Source: Microcella putealis (lineage in GTDB: Bacteria; Actinomycetota; Actinomycetes; Actinomycetales; Microbacteriaceae). From it: a stretch of 64,000 nucleotides of DNA. The stretch is taken from positions 434,001 through 498,000 of the forward strand of contig NZ_SGWW01000001.1 in the NCBI RefSeq assembly GCF_004216575.1. Reading direction: 5' to 3'. The notes under the pieces were generated by a model. The model worked only from the letters and a program-made list of their open reading frames with translations. It searched no databases and was not told the DNA's origin. Position numbers and translations under genes: made by a program. Positions 16,934 through 25,319 of the stretch are shown in pieces; position 1 is the stretch's first letter; every line of letters begins with the position of its first letter.

Positions 16934-18592
16934 ATGGCAACGGCGCCACGGAGTGACGCGATCATCGTCGGCGCGGGCCTGTCAGGCCTCGTCGCCGCGG
17001 CCGAACTCGTCGACGCGGGGCGGCGCGTCACGATCGTCGACCAAGAGCCGGAGGCCACCTTCGGCGGCCAGGCCTGGTGGTCGTTCGGCGGCCTGTTTCT
17101 CGTCAACAGCCCCGAGCAGCGCCGCATGGGCATTCGCGACTCGGCAGATCTCGCCCGCAGCGACTGGGCGACCACTGCCGGCTTCGATCGCGATGAGGAT
17201 GCGCACGCGCGCCTCTGGGCCGACGCCTACGTCGACTGGGCCGCCGGCGAGAAGCGCGCCTGGCTGCGACAGAAAGGCATCGGGCTGTTTCCCGTCGTCG
17301 GCTGGGCCGAGCGAGGCGGCGACACGGCCACCGGCCACGGCAATTCGGTGCCCCGCTTCCACATTGTGTGGGGCACGGGGCCGGCGATCCTCGAGCCGTT
17401 CATCCGCACCGTGCGGCGCGGCGTCGACGAGGGCCTCGTCACCCTGCTCTTCCGCCACCGTGTTGACGCGCTGTCGGTGACCGACGGGCGCGTCGACGGG
17501 GTGACCGGCAGCATCCTCGCCCCTGACGACGCGGAGCGCGGCGGGCCGTCAAATCGCGAGACGATCGGCGACTTCGCCCTCGCCGCCGACGCCGTCGTCG
17601 TCGCCAGCGGCGGCATCGGCGGCAACCACGAGCTGGTGCGCGCGGCGTGGCCCGAGCGCCTCGGCACTCCCCCGACGCGCATGCTGAGCGGCGTGCCGGC
17701 CCACGTCGACGGCCGCGGGCTCGCGATTGCCGAAAGCGGCGGCGCGCGGCTCGTGAACGGTGACCGGATGTGGCACTACGTCGAGGGCCTCGAGAACTAC
17801 GCACCGGTGTGGGCGCGGCACGGAATTCGCATTCTGCCGGGACCGTCAAGCCTCTGGCTCGATGCGACGGGCAGGCGACTGCCGACACCCCTCTTTCCCG
17901 GCTTCGACACGCTCGGAACGCTCGCGCACCTGCGGCAGACCGGCTATGACCACAGCTGGTTCGTCACCACCCAGTCGATCATCGAGAAGGAGTTCGCCCT
18001 CAGTGGCAGCGAGCAGAACCCCGATCTCACCGGGCGCAGCGTGCGCGAGCTGATTCGCCAGCGACTGAGCCGTGGGGCGACTGAGCCGGTCGAACGTTTC
18101 GTGCGCGAGGGCGCCGACTTCGTGACCGCGACGAGCGTCGACGAACTGGTCGCCGGCATGGCGGCGCTCGAGCCCGACGCGCCGCTCGACGTCGCGCGCG
18201 TTCGCGACGAGATCGCCGCCCGCGATCGGATGCTCGACAACGAGTTCGGCAAGGACGCCCAGTTGACCGCGATCCGCGGTGCGCGGAGATACCGCGGCGA
18301 CAAGCTGATCCGCGTGGCGGCGCCCCACCGGCTCACCGACCCGAAGCACGGGCCGATGATCGCCGTGCGCCTGCACGTGCTGACACGGAAGAGCCTTGGC
18401 GGTATTCAGACCGATCTCGACGGTCGGGCAATCGGGCCGAGCGGCGAAGTCGTGCCAGGACTGTACGCCGTCGGCGAGTCCGCCGGCTTCGGCGGCGGCG
18501 GCGTGCACGGGTACCGCTCGCTCGAAGGCACGTTCCTCGGCGGGTGCCTGCACACGGGCCTGCGGGCCGGCCGGGCGATCGCCGGGCGATAG
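16934..18592 (+). CDS. FAD-binding dehydrogenase (KsdD/FrdA-like flavoprotein, COG3573 type)
   Basis: A 552-residue flavoprotein. The N-terminal Rossmann dinucleotide fold is IIVGAGLSGLVAAAELVDAG with an acidic residue closing strand 2 (IVDQEPEA). An FGGQAWWSFGGLFL substrate/FAD block, a second FAD segment (VVVASGGIGGNHELV) and the C-terminal LYAVGESAGFGGGGVHGYRSLEG finish the fold. The class is related to 3-ketosteroid dehydrogenases and fumarate reductases, but members like this are annotated generally as putative oxidoreductases. AGAAGGAGA sits 6-7 nt before the ATG. It is divergent from the bkd operon and converges on the gene ending at 18602. The substrate is unknown. Confidence 0.85.
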   Translation: MATAPRSDAIIVGAGLSGLVAAAELVDAGRRVTIVDQEPEATFGGQAWWSFGGLFLVNSPEQRRMGIRDSADLARSDWATTAGFDRDEDAHARLWADAYVDWAAGEKRAWLRQKGIGLFPVVGWAERGGDTATGHGNSVPRFHIVWGTGPAILEPFIRTVRRGVDEGLVTLLFRHRVDALSVTDGRVDGVTGSILAPDDAERGGPSNRETIGDFALAADAVVVASGGIGGNHELVRAAWPERLGTPPTRMLSGVPAHVDGRGLAIAESGGARLVNGDRMWHYVEGLENYAPVWARHGIRILPGPSSLWLDATGRRLPTPLFPGFDTLGTLAHLRQTGYDHSWFVTTQSIIEKEFALSGSEQNPDLTGRSVRELIRQRLSRGATEPVERFVREGADFVTATSVDELVAGMAALEPDAPLDVARVRDEIAARDRMLDNEFGKDAQLTAIRGARRYRGDKLIRVAAPHRLTDPKHGPMIAVRLHVLTRKSLGGIQTDLDGRAIGPSGEVVPGLYAVGESAGFGGGGVHGYRSLEGTFLGGCLHTGLRAGRAIAGR

Positions 18593-18601
18593 GGCGACGG
18601 C

Positions 18602-19339
18602 CTAGAGTCCCCAGGCCACCGGCTTTACGAGCACGTGGCCGCGGCGGGTTGTGAGGCGCAGCCAGGCGCCGGACGCGAACTGCTGGACGGGTTCGGCGTC
18701 GGCGCTTGCGTGCGAGCCACGCTCAGCCCCCTCGCTGTCGCCGCTCGGGTCGCCGTCGGCCGCGTCGCCCAAGAAGCCGAGCGCTTCCGCGGCGAACGCC
18801 GCACCCGCCGGCAGGTGATCATGGCCCTCGATCGGGCGACCCCACACCTCAACGCGCAGCCGGTCGACCAGCGCCTGACCGGGGTTGTCGGGAACCGCGG
18901 CGGCGACCTCGGCGATGCCCTCGGCGGCCGTGCGGCGGAGCAGTGCGGGATCGACCGGAGCCATCCGCTGCCAGCCCCCGCGGGGCGGCGAGATGGCGGC
19001 CCAGCTGACGGAGTGCACGGGCGTCGGGAGGGTGAGTTCAGCGGGCGCCGCGTCGTCCGTGACGAGCGCGAGTCGCGCATCCACCCGGTTCTGCAGTGAG
19101 CGCAGCGGAACGACCGCGTCGACGGTGCCCGCGGGCGCCGCAAGCGTGCGCAGCCCCAAGACGGTCGGGCTGCGGTCGAGCAGCCCCTTTGGGGCGATGA
19201 CCGCGACGAATGCGGCGAGCACCCCCGAGTCGGCGATGATGCGCATCGACCCCGCCTCGTCGAGCCGCAGTGCGCGGGCCGCGAGCGTCGAGACGTCGCG
19301 CAGCGCGGCGGCGCTTCCCAGGGTCACGGTGTCGGCCAT
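18602..19339 (-). CDS. conserved hypothetical protein
   Basis: A 245-residue soluble protein without signal peptide or transmembrane segment. It has an N-terminal helical half (LRDVSTLAARALRLDE), strand-rich middle segments, a PVHSVSWAAISPPRGGWQ block, and a C-terminal Trp-containing segment (FASGAWLRLTTRRGHVLV). An acidic Asp/Glu/Ser insertion lies around residues 200-220. I do not recognise a characterised family. A GTG at 19342 is possible, but the ATG at 19339 lies 7 nt behind TAGTCT, fitting a leaderless start. It shares a symmetric promoter with the divergent tesB gene. Confidence 0.7.
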   Translation of the reverse strand: MADTVTLGSAAALRDVSTLAARALRLDEAGSMRIIADSGVLAAFVAVIAPKGLLDRSPTVLGLRTLAAPAGTVDAVVPLRSLQNRVDARLALVTDDAAPAELTLPTPVHSVSWAAISPPRGGWQRMAPVDPALLRRTAAEGIAEVAAAVPDNPGQALVDRLRVEVWGRPIEGHDHLPAGAAFAAEALGFLGDAADGDPSGDSEGAERGSHASADAEPVQQFASGAWLRLTTRRGHVLVKPVAWGL

Positions 19340-19345
19340 CACACC

Positions 19346-19352
19346 TAGACTA
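19346..19352. promoter_or_regulatory. symmetric bidirectional -10 element (TAGACTA)
   Basis: The plus strand TAGACT (19346-19351) ends 8 nt before the ATG at 19360. The minus strand TAGTCT (19352 to 19347) ends 7 nt before the ATG at 19339. The 7-bp TAGACTA thus reads as TAnnnTA on both strands and can serve two leaderless genes whose start codons are only 20 bp apart. Confidence 0.65.
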
Positions 19353-19359
19353 CGGGGCG

Positions 19360-20280
19360 ATGAACGCCGAGAATCGCGACGCCGACGCCCGTTCGACCGA
19401 CCCCGCAGAGTCCCCCGTCGACGCGATGCTCGCCGCGCTCACGCTGAGCGACACGGGCGCCCGCACGAGCGAAGACATCTTCACCGCACCCAGCCAGTGG
19501 ATGCCCCATGGCCGGGTCTTCGGCGGGCAGGTCGCGGCGCAATCGGTCATGGCGGCCATGCGCACGGTCGAGGCTGACCGCAGCATCCACTCGATGCACG
19601 GCTACTTCCTGCGGCCGGGCGACGTCGCCCAGCCCATCACCTTCAGCGTCGACCGCATCCACGACGGGCGCTCGTTCTCGACGCGGCGCAGCCAGGCCTA
19701 CCAAAATGGCGTGCCGATCTTCTCGATGATCGCCTCCTTCCAAGACGACGACCCGGGCCTCGAGCACCAGGCGGCGATGCCCGAGGGTCTCCCCCAGCCC
19801 GAAGAGCTGCCGAGCGCCGCCGAGGCGCTGGAGCCCATCGACCACCCCACCGCGCGCTTCTGGGCGAGCTCGCGGCCGTTCGACCTGCGGCACGCACCCG
19901 GGCCGGTGTACTTCCGTGTCGAGGGCGAGAAGGTTCCCCACCAGGCCGTGTGGCTGCGAGCGCTCTCACCGCTGCCGGAAGACGAGAACCTGCACCGCGC
20001 AGCGCTCGCCTACGCGAGTGACTACTCGATCCTCGAGCCGATTCTGCGCGTGCACGGCCACTCGTGGGCGACGCCCCGGCTCAAGGCGGCGAGTCTTGAC
20101 CACGCCATGTGGTGGCACCGTTTCGCGCGGGTCGACGACTGGCTCTGCTACGTGCAAGAGTCGCCCAACGCGATCGGCGGCCGAGGTCTGTCGACGGGGC
20201 GCATCTTCACGCGCGACGGCGTACTGGTCGCCTCCGTCGCACAAGAGGGCATGGTGCGGGTGCCGGGGACGCACCACTAA
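19360..20280 (+). CDS. tesB: acyl-CoA thioesterase II (TesB)
   Basis: Double hot-dog thioesterase of 306 residues that hydrolyses medium- and long-chain acyl-CoA. Family blocks include RVFGGQVAAQSVMAA, HSMHGYFLRPGD, RSFSTRRSQAYQNG and FSMIASFQ in the first domain. The C-terminal domain has ALAYASDYSILE (catalytic Asp), SLDHAMWWHR and the GGRGLSTGRIFTRDGVLVASVAQEG ending, given here in pieces. The frame opens earlier (19270), but the ATG at 19360 fits leaderless spacing and the family N-terminus. It ends 42 nt before a convergent membrane gene. Confidence 0.92.
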   Translation: MNAENRDADARSTDPAESPVDAMLAALTLSDTGARTSEDIFTAPSQWMPHGRVFGGQVAAQSVMAAMRTVEADRSIHSMHGYFLRPGDVAQPITFSVDRIHDGRSFSTRRSQAYQNGVPIFSMIASFQDDDPGLEHQAAMPEGLPQPEELPSAAEALEPIDHPTARFWASSRPFDLRHAPGPVYFRVEGEKVPHQAVWLRALSPLPEDENLHRAALAYASDYSILEPILRVHGHSWATPRLKAASLDHAMWWHRFARVDDWLCYVQESPNAIGGRGLSTGRIFTRDGVLVASVAQEGMVRVPGTHH

Positions 20281-20322
20281 CCCGCGGGCGCTGACCCGCT
20301 CGCGCGCTGCGCGGCGGCCGAG

Positions 20323-21315
20323 CTACCGCACCCCGCGGCCACGACTCGCTCGCGCCGCCTTCAGCACGCCGTCGGCGCTCTCCGCCGCGGAAACAACACC
20401 GATGACGACGGCCACCGTCACGGCAAACACGTTCCACGTCTCGTCGAGGTCGATGCCCGCGAGCTCGGGGCGCGCGAGCAGTTCGGCAGAGAACGCCGGG
20501 TTGATGACCGCGTCGGTGAGAATCAGGGCGATCACCGGCACGGCGAACGCCATCGAGAGCACGATATTGCCGACCGCGAGACCCACTGTCCAGACACGTC
20601 GCCGATACAGCACGATCGCGAAGACCAACTCGGCGACGAGCACAAGCAGCAGGTAGGGAATCCACCACGACCAGAGCTCGGGCGCGAGGACCGGAATCGG
20701 GTCGCCATCGCCATCACGCAGCAGAGGTAACACGAGCTGCGCGACGAGCAGGCCGCTCACGAGCACGAGGCCAAGCACGCCGCCGATCAGAACGCTCACA
20801 CCCACCTGCGGGCGCGCATCCGTCGCCGGGAGGTCGTCAGGCGACCACGCCACGAGCGGACGCGACCCGGCGGCCGTGCGCTCGATCACCGCGAACACGA
20901 CGGTCACCCAGAAGGCGATTCCGATCGCCGTGTTCACCATGACGCCGCCGGCGGCGAGCACCGTGTCGACGGGGGCCGAGCCCGTGAGCGTCTCGGCAAG
21001 AACCACGGCGCCCGCGACGATCGGCAAGAGGATGCCGAGCAGCAGCACAATCAGGCGGCGCCAGTCGAAATAGAGCGCCGGGCCGATGAGGTGCAGCGGG
21101 CTGCCCGTCAGGCTGGCAGCGAAGCGATCGGGGTCGCCGAGCGTCGTAATCGCCGTGCGTTCCGCTGCGGCCTCGGGCTCGCCGGCGGCGACGCGTGCGT
21201 CAATGTCGTCGGCGAGGGATGCGCGCAGCTCGTTGGCGACGTCGTCGCGTTTCGCCTCGGGGATGCGCCGCACCACGGCAGCGATGTAGCGCTCGGTGAG
21301 CGTCGGAGTGGTCAT
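20323..21315 (-). CDS. permease-prefix (DUF1700-like) membrane protein
   Basis: A 330-residue protein. The N-terminus, about 70 residues, is the 'permease prefix domain' helical module found next to PadR regulators (LTERYIAAVVRRIPEAKRDDVANEL, given in part, then TTLGDPDRFAASL). About seven hydrophobic helices follow from residue 80. Its ATG overlaps the stop of the padR-like gene (ATGA at 21312-21315), the arrangement typical of PadR-controlled membrane proteins. Function is probably envelope-stress or transport related, but nothing more specific can be read. Confidence 0.75.
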   Translation of the reverse strand: MTTPTLTERYIAAVVRRIPEAKRDDVANELRASLADDIDARVAAGEPEAAAERTAITTLGDPDRFAASLTGSPLHLIGPALYFDWRRLIVLLLGILLPIVAGAVVLAETLTGSAPVDTVLAAGGVMVNTAIGIAFWVTVVFAVIERTAAGSRPLVAWSPDDLPATDARPQVGVSVLIGGVLGLVLVSGLLVAQLVLPLLRDGDGDPIPVLAPELWSWWIPYLLLVLVAELVFAIVLYRRRVWTVGLAVGNIVLSMAFAVPVIALILTDAVINPAFSAELLARPELAGIDLDETWNVFAVTVAVVIGVVSAAESADGVLKAARASRGRGVR

Positions 21316-21671
21316 GCGGGGCCTCCTTCGGCGAGACGCCCAAGAGCGTCGGTGATGCGTTGGTGGTCGTCGAGCAGTTCGCGGGCCAGGGCGTCGCCGG
21401 CGGCGGTCGTTCGGTAGAACTTGCGCGGCCGCACATCGTCGGTGTTCCACTCGCTCGTGAGCAGCCCCTGACTCTCGAGCCGGCGCAGGAGCGGATAGAG
21501 CGTGTTGGCGTCAACGTCGATGGCGGCCGTGCCGAGCCGTTCGAGCAGGGCGTAGCCGTAGTCGGGCTCGCGCAGGGCGAGGAGAGAGGCGATGACGACC
21601 GATCCTCGGCGCACCTCCTGCCGGTGCGTCGCGGTCGCCTCGCTCACCGCTCGCAGGTCGTCGTCACCCAT
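21312..21671 (-). CDS. PadR-family transcriptional regulator
   Basis: Winged-helix repressor of 119 residues. Features are RRGSVVIASLLALREPDYGYALLERL, then VDANTLYPLLRRLESQGLL and the wing WNTDDVRPRKFYRTTAAGDALA, which are the PadR hallmark (GSVVIASLLALREPDYGY and TLYPLLRRLE). Longer frames exist to 21725, but the ATG at 21671 is 7 nt behind TACTGT. It is in one operon with the membrane protein at 20323. An inverted-repeat operator covers its own -10, so autoregulation is likely. Confidence 0.9.
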   Translation of the reverse strand: MGDDDLRAVSEATATHRQEVRRGSVVIASLLALREPDYGYALLERLGTAAIDVDANTLYPLLRRLESQGLLTSEWNTDDVRPRKFYRTTAAGDALARELLDDHQRITDALGRLAEGGPA

Positions 21672-21677
21672 AATCCA

Positions 21678-21701
21678 CACAGTACTGTGCGTCACACAGT
21701 A
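21678..21701. promoter_or_regulatory. putative PadR operator with three half-sites
   Basis: Half-sites CACAGTA (21678-21684), TACTGTG (21683-21689) and CACAGTA (21695-21701). The first two form the perfect 12-bp palindrome CACAGTACTGTG. The last two form an inverted repeat with a 5-nt spacer. The minus-strand -10 (TACTGT, 21684 to 21679) of padR lies inside it. Confidence 0.6.
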
Positions 21702-21726
21702 TGGCAACAGTCGCCTGCGCGGCACT

Positions 21727-21732
21727 TACCCT
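21727..21732 (+). promoter_or_regulatory. leaderless -10 (TACCCT) for the GH16-like gene
   Basis: TACCCT is followed by 7 nt and the GTG at 21740. It lies 26 bp to the right of the PadR operator, so PadR could affect both divergent promoters. Confidence 0.5.
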
Positions 21733-21739
21733 CACCTGT

Positions 21740-22522
21740 GTGACAACGGCCGGCCAACGCCCCGACGTCGACGAGCGCTTCGTCGGCCCGACACTCGACC
21801 CCACCCGCTGGGTCGACCACTATCTCCCCCACTGGTCAACACCCGACCGCACGCAGGCTCGCTACGAGCTCGGGCGGCGCGGGCTCACCCTGCGCATCGA
21901 CCCCGACCAGCCGGCGTTTTCGCCCGAGTACGACGGCGAGCTGCGCGTGTCGAACCTGCAGTCGGGCACCCGCTCAGGCCCCGTCGGCAGCGCCGACGGC
22001 CAGCACCGCTTCCGCGACGGGCTTCTCGTGCGCACTGCGCAGCCCACGCGCCCGCTCTGGCTCCTCGGCCCCGGCACGCTCGAGGCGCGCATCGAGCCCT
22101 GTGAGCACCGGAACGCGCTCACCGCGCTCTGGCTCATCGGCTTCGAGGACACTCCCGACCGCAGCGGCGAGCTGTGCGTCGTCGAGCTGTTTGGCGACCG
22201 CCTCGCGGGCGCGAGCGCGGCGATCGGGACGGGCGTGCATCCGTTCGGCGACCCGACGCTCGCCGACGACCACCGCATGGTGCCGCTCGCGCTCGACCTG
22301 CGCGCGCCCCTCGACTACCGCGCCGAGTGGGGCGCCTGGGGGTGGCGGGTGAGCGTCGACGGATCCGTCGTCGCGTCGGGCGAGCGCGCCCCGGCCTACC
22401 CGCTGCAGATCATGCTGAACCTGTATCTGCTGCCCGGCGCCGACGGGCGCGTCGCAATGCCGAGCGACGCACCGCTCACGGCGCGCGTCGAGTACCTGCG
22501 CTACTGGGCGGCCGACGCCTAA
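21740..22522 (+). CDS. GH16-like concanavalin-fold protein
   Basis: A 260-residue cytoplasmic protein resembling glycoside hydrolase family 16 / laminarin-type jelly rolls. Beta strands predominate (FVGPTLDPTRWVDHYLPHWS; GPGTLEARIEPCEHRNALTALW in part). The stretch SGELCVVELFGD stands where GH16 has its ExDxxE catalytic motif, but the acidic spacing is not canonical, so activity is doubtful. No signal peptide. The ATG at 21701 is possible, but the GTG at 21740 fits leaderless spacing and removes residues overlapping the operator. The 3' end overlaps the convergent thioesterase gene by 4 bp. Confidence 0.65.
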   Translation: MTTAGQRPDVDERFVGPTLDPTRWVDHYLPHWSTPDRTQARYELGRRGLTLRIDPDQPAFSPEYDGELRVSNLQSGTRSGPVGSADGQHRFRDGLLVRTAQPTRPLWLLGPGTLEARIEPCEHRNALTALWLIGFEDTPDRSGELCVVELFGDRLAGASAAIGTGVHPFGDPTLADDHRMVPLALDLRAPLDYRAEWGAWGWRVSVDGSVVASGERAPAYPLQIMLNLYLLPGADGRVAMPSDAPLTARVEYLRYWAADA

Positions 22523-23013
22523 TTGCGGAAGGCGACGGGAGCATCCGTGTACTGCTCCCAGACTTCGCGCACGGCGGACGGGATGCGCGTGGGCGCGCCG
22601 GTCGCCGCGTCAACGAGCACCAGCGTGGTCGCCGCCACCGCGTACGGCAGGCGATCGGCGGAAACCCCGTCGCCATCGACCGACGCCTCGGATTTCTCGC
22701 GCGGCGGCAGCACCTCGTAGTGCACCTCAAGGCTCGCGCCGCCCATGCGGCCAATCCAGAGCGACACCTCGAGCGGGTCGCGCAGGTGCGGAATCTCGCG
22801 CCGATACTCGACCCGCTGCGCCGCAATCACCGTGTGCTGCGGGGCGTTCGGGCCCGACTCGAGCACGGCGGTCGGATGCTCGGCACCCGGCCCCGCCCAG
22901 AACGCGCTGATGCGCGCCTCTTCGAGCAGGGTCAGCAGGGCGGCGTTGTTGACGTGCCCGTACGCATCCAGATCGCTCCAGCGCACGGGCACGTCGACGC
23001 TCACGCGCGACAT
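22519..23013 (-). CDS. acyl-CoA thioesterase, 4HBT/YbgC hot-dog family
   Basis: A 164-residue single hot-dog protein. The catalytic-helix motif VRWSDLDAYGHVNNAALLTLLEEAR (shown in part: SDLDAYGHVNN) carries the Asp typical of 4-hydroxybenzoyl-CoA/YbgC thioesterases, and the long helix follows. Strands such as VSLWIGRMGGASLEVHYEVL complete the fold. The substrate is probably a short- or medium-chain acyl-CoA. It starts 15 nt after ettA and is likely co-transcribed with it. Confidence 0.88.
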   Translation of the reverse strand: MSRVSVDVPVRWSDLDAYGHVNNAALLTLLEEARISAFWAGPGAEHPTAVLESGPNAPQHTVIAAQRVEYRREIPHLRDPLEVSLWIGRMGGASLEVHYEVLPPREKSEASVDGDGVSADRLPYAVAATTLVLVDAATGAPTRIPSAVREVWEQYTDAPVAFRN

Positions 23014-23028
23014 ACGATTGCCCGCCCG

Positions 23029-24711
23029 CTAGTCGCGCGTCAGCTTGCGGTAGGTGACGCGGTGCGGCTTCGCGGCGTCGGGGCCGAGTCGCTCGACCTT
23101 GTTCGCCTCATACGCCTCGAAGTTGCCCTCGAACCAGTACCAGTTCGCCGGGTCGTCGGCCGTGCCCTCGTACGCGAGGATGTGCGTCGCGATGCGGTCG
23201 AGGAACCACCGGTCGTGCGTGATCACCACGGCGCACCCGGGAAACTCGAGCAGCGCGTTTTCCAGCGACTGCAGGGTTTCGACGTCGAGGTCGTTCGTCG
23301 GCTCGTCGAGCAGCAGCAGGTTGCCGCCCTCTTTCAGCGTGAGGGCGAGGTTCAGGCGGTTGCGCTCACCGCCCGACAGCACGCCGGCCTTCTTCTGCTG
23401 GTCGGGGCCCTTGAAGCCGAACTTCGAGACGTATGCCCGCGACGGAATCTCGGTCTTTCCCACGGTGATGATGTCGAGACCGTCCGAGACGACCTCCCAC
23501 AGCGTCTTGTTGGGGTCGATGTTCGATCGGCTCTGGTCGACGTAGCTGATCTTGACCGTCTCGCCGATCTTGAGATCTCCACCGTCGAGCTCTTCGAGGC
23601 CAACGATCGTCTTGAACAGCGTGGTCTTACCGACACCGTTCGGGCCGATGACGCCGACGATGCCGTTCGGCGGCAGGCTGAAGCTCAGGCCGTCGATGAG
23701 CGTGCGGTCACCGAACGACTTGTTCAGCTTCTTCGCCTCGATCACGATCGAGCCGAGGCGCGGGCCGGCCGGAATCTGGATCTCCTCGAAGTCCAATTTC
23801 CGCGTTTTTTCGGCCTCGGCCGCCATCTCCTCGTAGCGGGCGAGGCGCGCCTTCGACTTGGCCTGGCGACCCTTCGCGTTCGAGCGCACCCAGTCGAGCT
23901 CTTCGGCGAGGCGCTTGGCGAGCTTCGCGTCCTTCTTGCCCTGCACGTTCAGGCGCTCGGCCTTCTTCTCGAGGTACGTCGAGTAGTTGCCCTCGTAGGG
24001 GTAGAGACGACCGCGGTCGACCTCGGCGATCCACTCAGCGACGTGATCAAGGAAGTACCGGTCGTGCGTGATCGCGATGACGGCGCCGGGGTACTTCTGC
24101 AGGTGCTGCTCGAGCCACAGCACGCTCTCGGCGTCGAGGTGGTTCGTGGGCTCATCGAGCAGCAGCAGGTCGGGCTTCTCGAGCAGCAGCTTGCAGAGCG
24201 CGACGCGGCGCTTTTCACCGCCCGACAGGTTCGTGATCGGGGCGTCCCCCGGGGGGCAGCGCAGCGCATCCATCGCCTGCTCGAGCTGAGAGTCGAGGTC
24301 CCAGCCGTTCGCGGCGTCAATCGCCTCCTGCAGCACCCCCATCTCGGCGAGCAGGGTGTCGAAGTCAGCGTCGGGGTCGGCCATGGCCGCCGAAATCTCG
24401 TTGAAGCGGGCGATCTTGTCCGACAGTTCGCGCACGCCGTCTTGCACGTTTTCGAGGACGGTCTTCGACTCGTCGAGCTCAGGCTCCTGCATGAGGATGC
24501 CGACGGAGTAGCCCTCCGACAGGCGGGCCTCGCCGTTCGACGGGGTGTCGAGCCCCGCCATGATCTTCAGAATGGTCGACTTACCGGCGCCATTCGGGCC
24601 CACCATGCCGATCTTGGCCCCGGGGTAGAACGACATCGTGACGTCATCGAGGATCAGCTTTTCGCCCACCGTTTTGCGGGCGCGCACCATGGTGTAAATG
24701 AATTCGGCCAT
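23029..24711 (-). CDS. ettA: energy-dependent translational throttle protein EttA (ABC-F)
   Basis: ABC-F ATPase of 560 residues with two nucleotide-binding domains and no membrane part. NBD1: Walker A GPNGAGKST, signature LSGGEKRRVALC, Walker B LLLLDEPTNHLDAES. NBD2: GPNGVGKTT, LSGGERNRLNLA, LLLLDEPTNDLDVET. A charged linker with EGNYSTYLEKKAERL and the short arm region match EttA. EttA binds the ribosomal E site and gates the first peptide bond according to the ATP/ADP ratio. The ATG lies 7 nt behind TAGGCT on the minus strand, suggesting a leaderless transcript of its own, inside the end of the upstream lipoprotein gene. Confidence 0.95.
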   Translation of the reverse strand: MAEFIYTMVRARKTVGEKLILDDVTMSFYPGAKIGMVGPNGAGKSTILKIMAGLDTPSNGEARLSEGYSVGILMQEPELDESKTVLENVQDGVRELSDKIARFNEISAAMADPDADFDTLLAEMGVLQEAIDAANGWDLDSQLEQAMDALRCPPGDAPITNLSGGEKRRVALCKLLLEKPDLLLLDEPTNHLDAESVLWLEQHLQKYPGAVIAITHDRYFLDHVAEWIAEVDRGRLYPYEGNYSTYLEKKAERLNVQGKKDAKLAKRLAEELDWVRSNAKGRQAKSKARLARYEEMAAEAEKTRKLDFEEIQIPAGPRLGSIVIEAKKLNKSFGDRTLIDGLSFSLPPNGIVGVIGPNGVGKTTLFKTIVGLEELDGGDLKIGETVKISYVDQSRSNIDPNKTLWEVVSDGLDIITVGKTEIPSRAYVSKFGFKGPDQQKKAGVLSGGERNRLNLALTLKEGGNLLLLDEPTNDLDVETLQSLENALLEFPGCAVVITHDRWFLDRIATHILAYEGTADDPANWYWFEGNFEAYEANKVERLGPDAAKPHRVTYRKLTRD

Positions 24712-24716
24712 GGGGT

Positions 24717-25208
24717 TCAGCCTATCGAGACGTCAGCCCCCACGAGGCACCGGCCGGTGCCGAGCACGGGCGCGGTTTGGGTCACGGCCTCGGCTCCGCG
24801 CAGCTCGCCCAGGATGCACGCATCACCCACCAAAATCGCGAAACTGATGACGTCGGTGGCGTTCCCGAGCGGCGTGCGATCGGCCGTCACCTCGATCGCG
24901 TCAGCCGCGAAGCCGGCGTCGATCAGCGCCTGCGCGAGCTCGCTCGACCGCAGCCGGGCATCCTGCTCGGCGGCGCGCTGAGCGACGACGAATTGAGCGT
25001 ACGGCGCGTTGTCGTCGGCAGTGCCGTCCTGCACCAGCACAGGGTCGGGCACGGGAGCCGCAGTTGGCTCGGCACTCACGGTCGGCTGCGGCGCAGCGTC
25101 GGTGGCCGTCGCGGACGGCGACGGCGCCACGGAATCGGGGCCCGTGCATCCGGCAATCGCGATCAGCGCCGCAAAAGCGAGGGCGCCGCAGGCGGCAGAG
25201 CGGGGCAT
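24717..25208 (-). CDS. small lipoprotein, function unknown
   Basis: A 163-residue lipoprotein. The signal peptide is hydrophobic (AACGALAFAALIAIAGC, lipobox IAGC), then comes a Ser/Pro/Ala/Thr-rich linker and a globular part of about 100 residues with two Cys (GDACILGELRG, GTGRCLVGAD) likely disulfide-bonded. It resembles the DUF6993-type secreted domain of actinobacteria, but that is from memory only. The frame extends to 25319. The ATG at 25208 is preceded by GGAAGGA and gives a proper signal peptide. It lies 5 nt ahead of ettA. Confidence 0.75.
   Translation of the reverse strand: MPRSAACGALAFAALIAIAGCTGPDSVAPSPSATATDAAPQPTVSAEPTAAPVPDPVLVQDGTADDNAPYAQFVVAQRAAEQDARLRSSELAQALIDAGFAADAIEVTADRTPLGNATDVISFAILVGDACILGELRGAEAVTQTAPVLGTGRCLVGADVSIG
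24719..24724 (-). promoter_or_regulatory. leaderless -10 (TAGGCT) for ettA
   Basis: TAGGCT on the minus strand is followed by 7 nt and the ettA ATG at 24711. It overlaps the stop codon of the lipoprotein gene. Confidence 0.5.
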
Positions 25209-25319
25209 GGCGTCCTTCCGGAAGGGCGGGCTGGACGAGTCTACGGCCCACATTCGGTTAACGAACGCCTCCGAGTGACACCGCTTGCACCCCGTCTGCA
25301 CCCGGAGCATGATCATCAC

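Noticed and set aside
21701..21739. ATG at 21701 as start of the GH16-like gene
   Set aside because: It would place the start inside the PadR operator and add 13 residues resembling no signal peptide. The GTG at 21740 has a properly spaced -10.
22174..24981. A plus-strand frame of 935 codons
   Set aside because: It runs antisense to ettA and the thioesterase, whose motifs are unambiguous. The composition is Arg/Val/Leu/Gly/His typical of frame-shadow translation.
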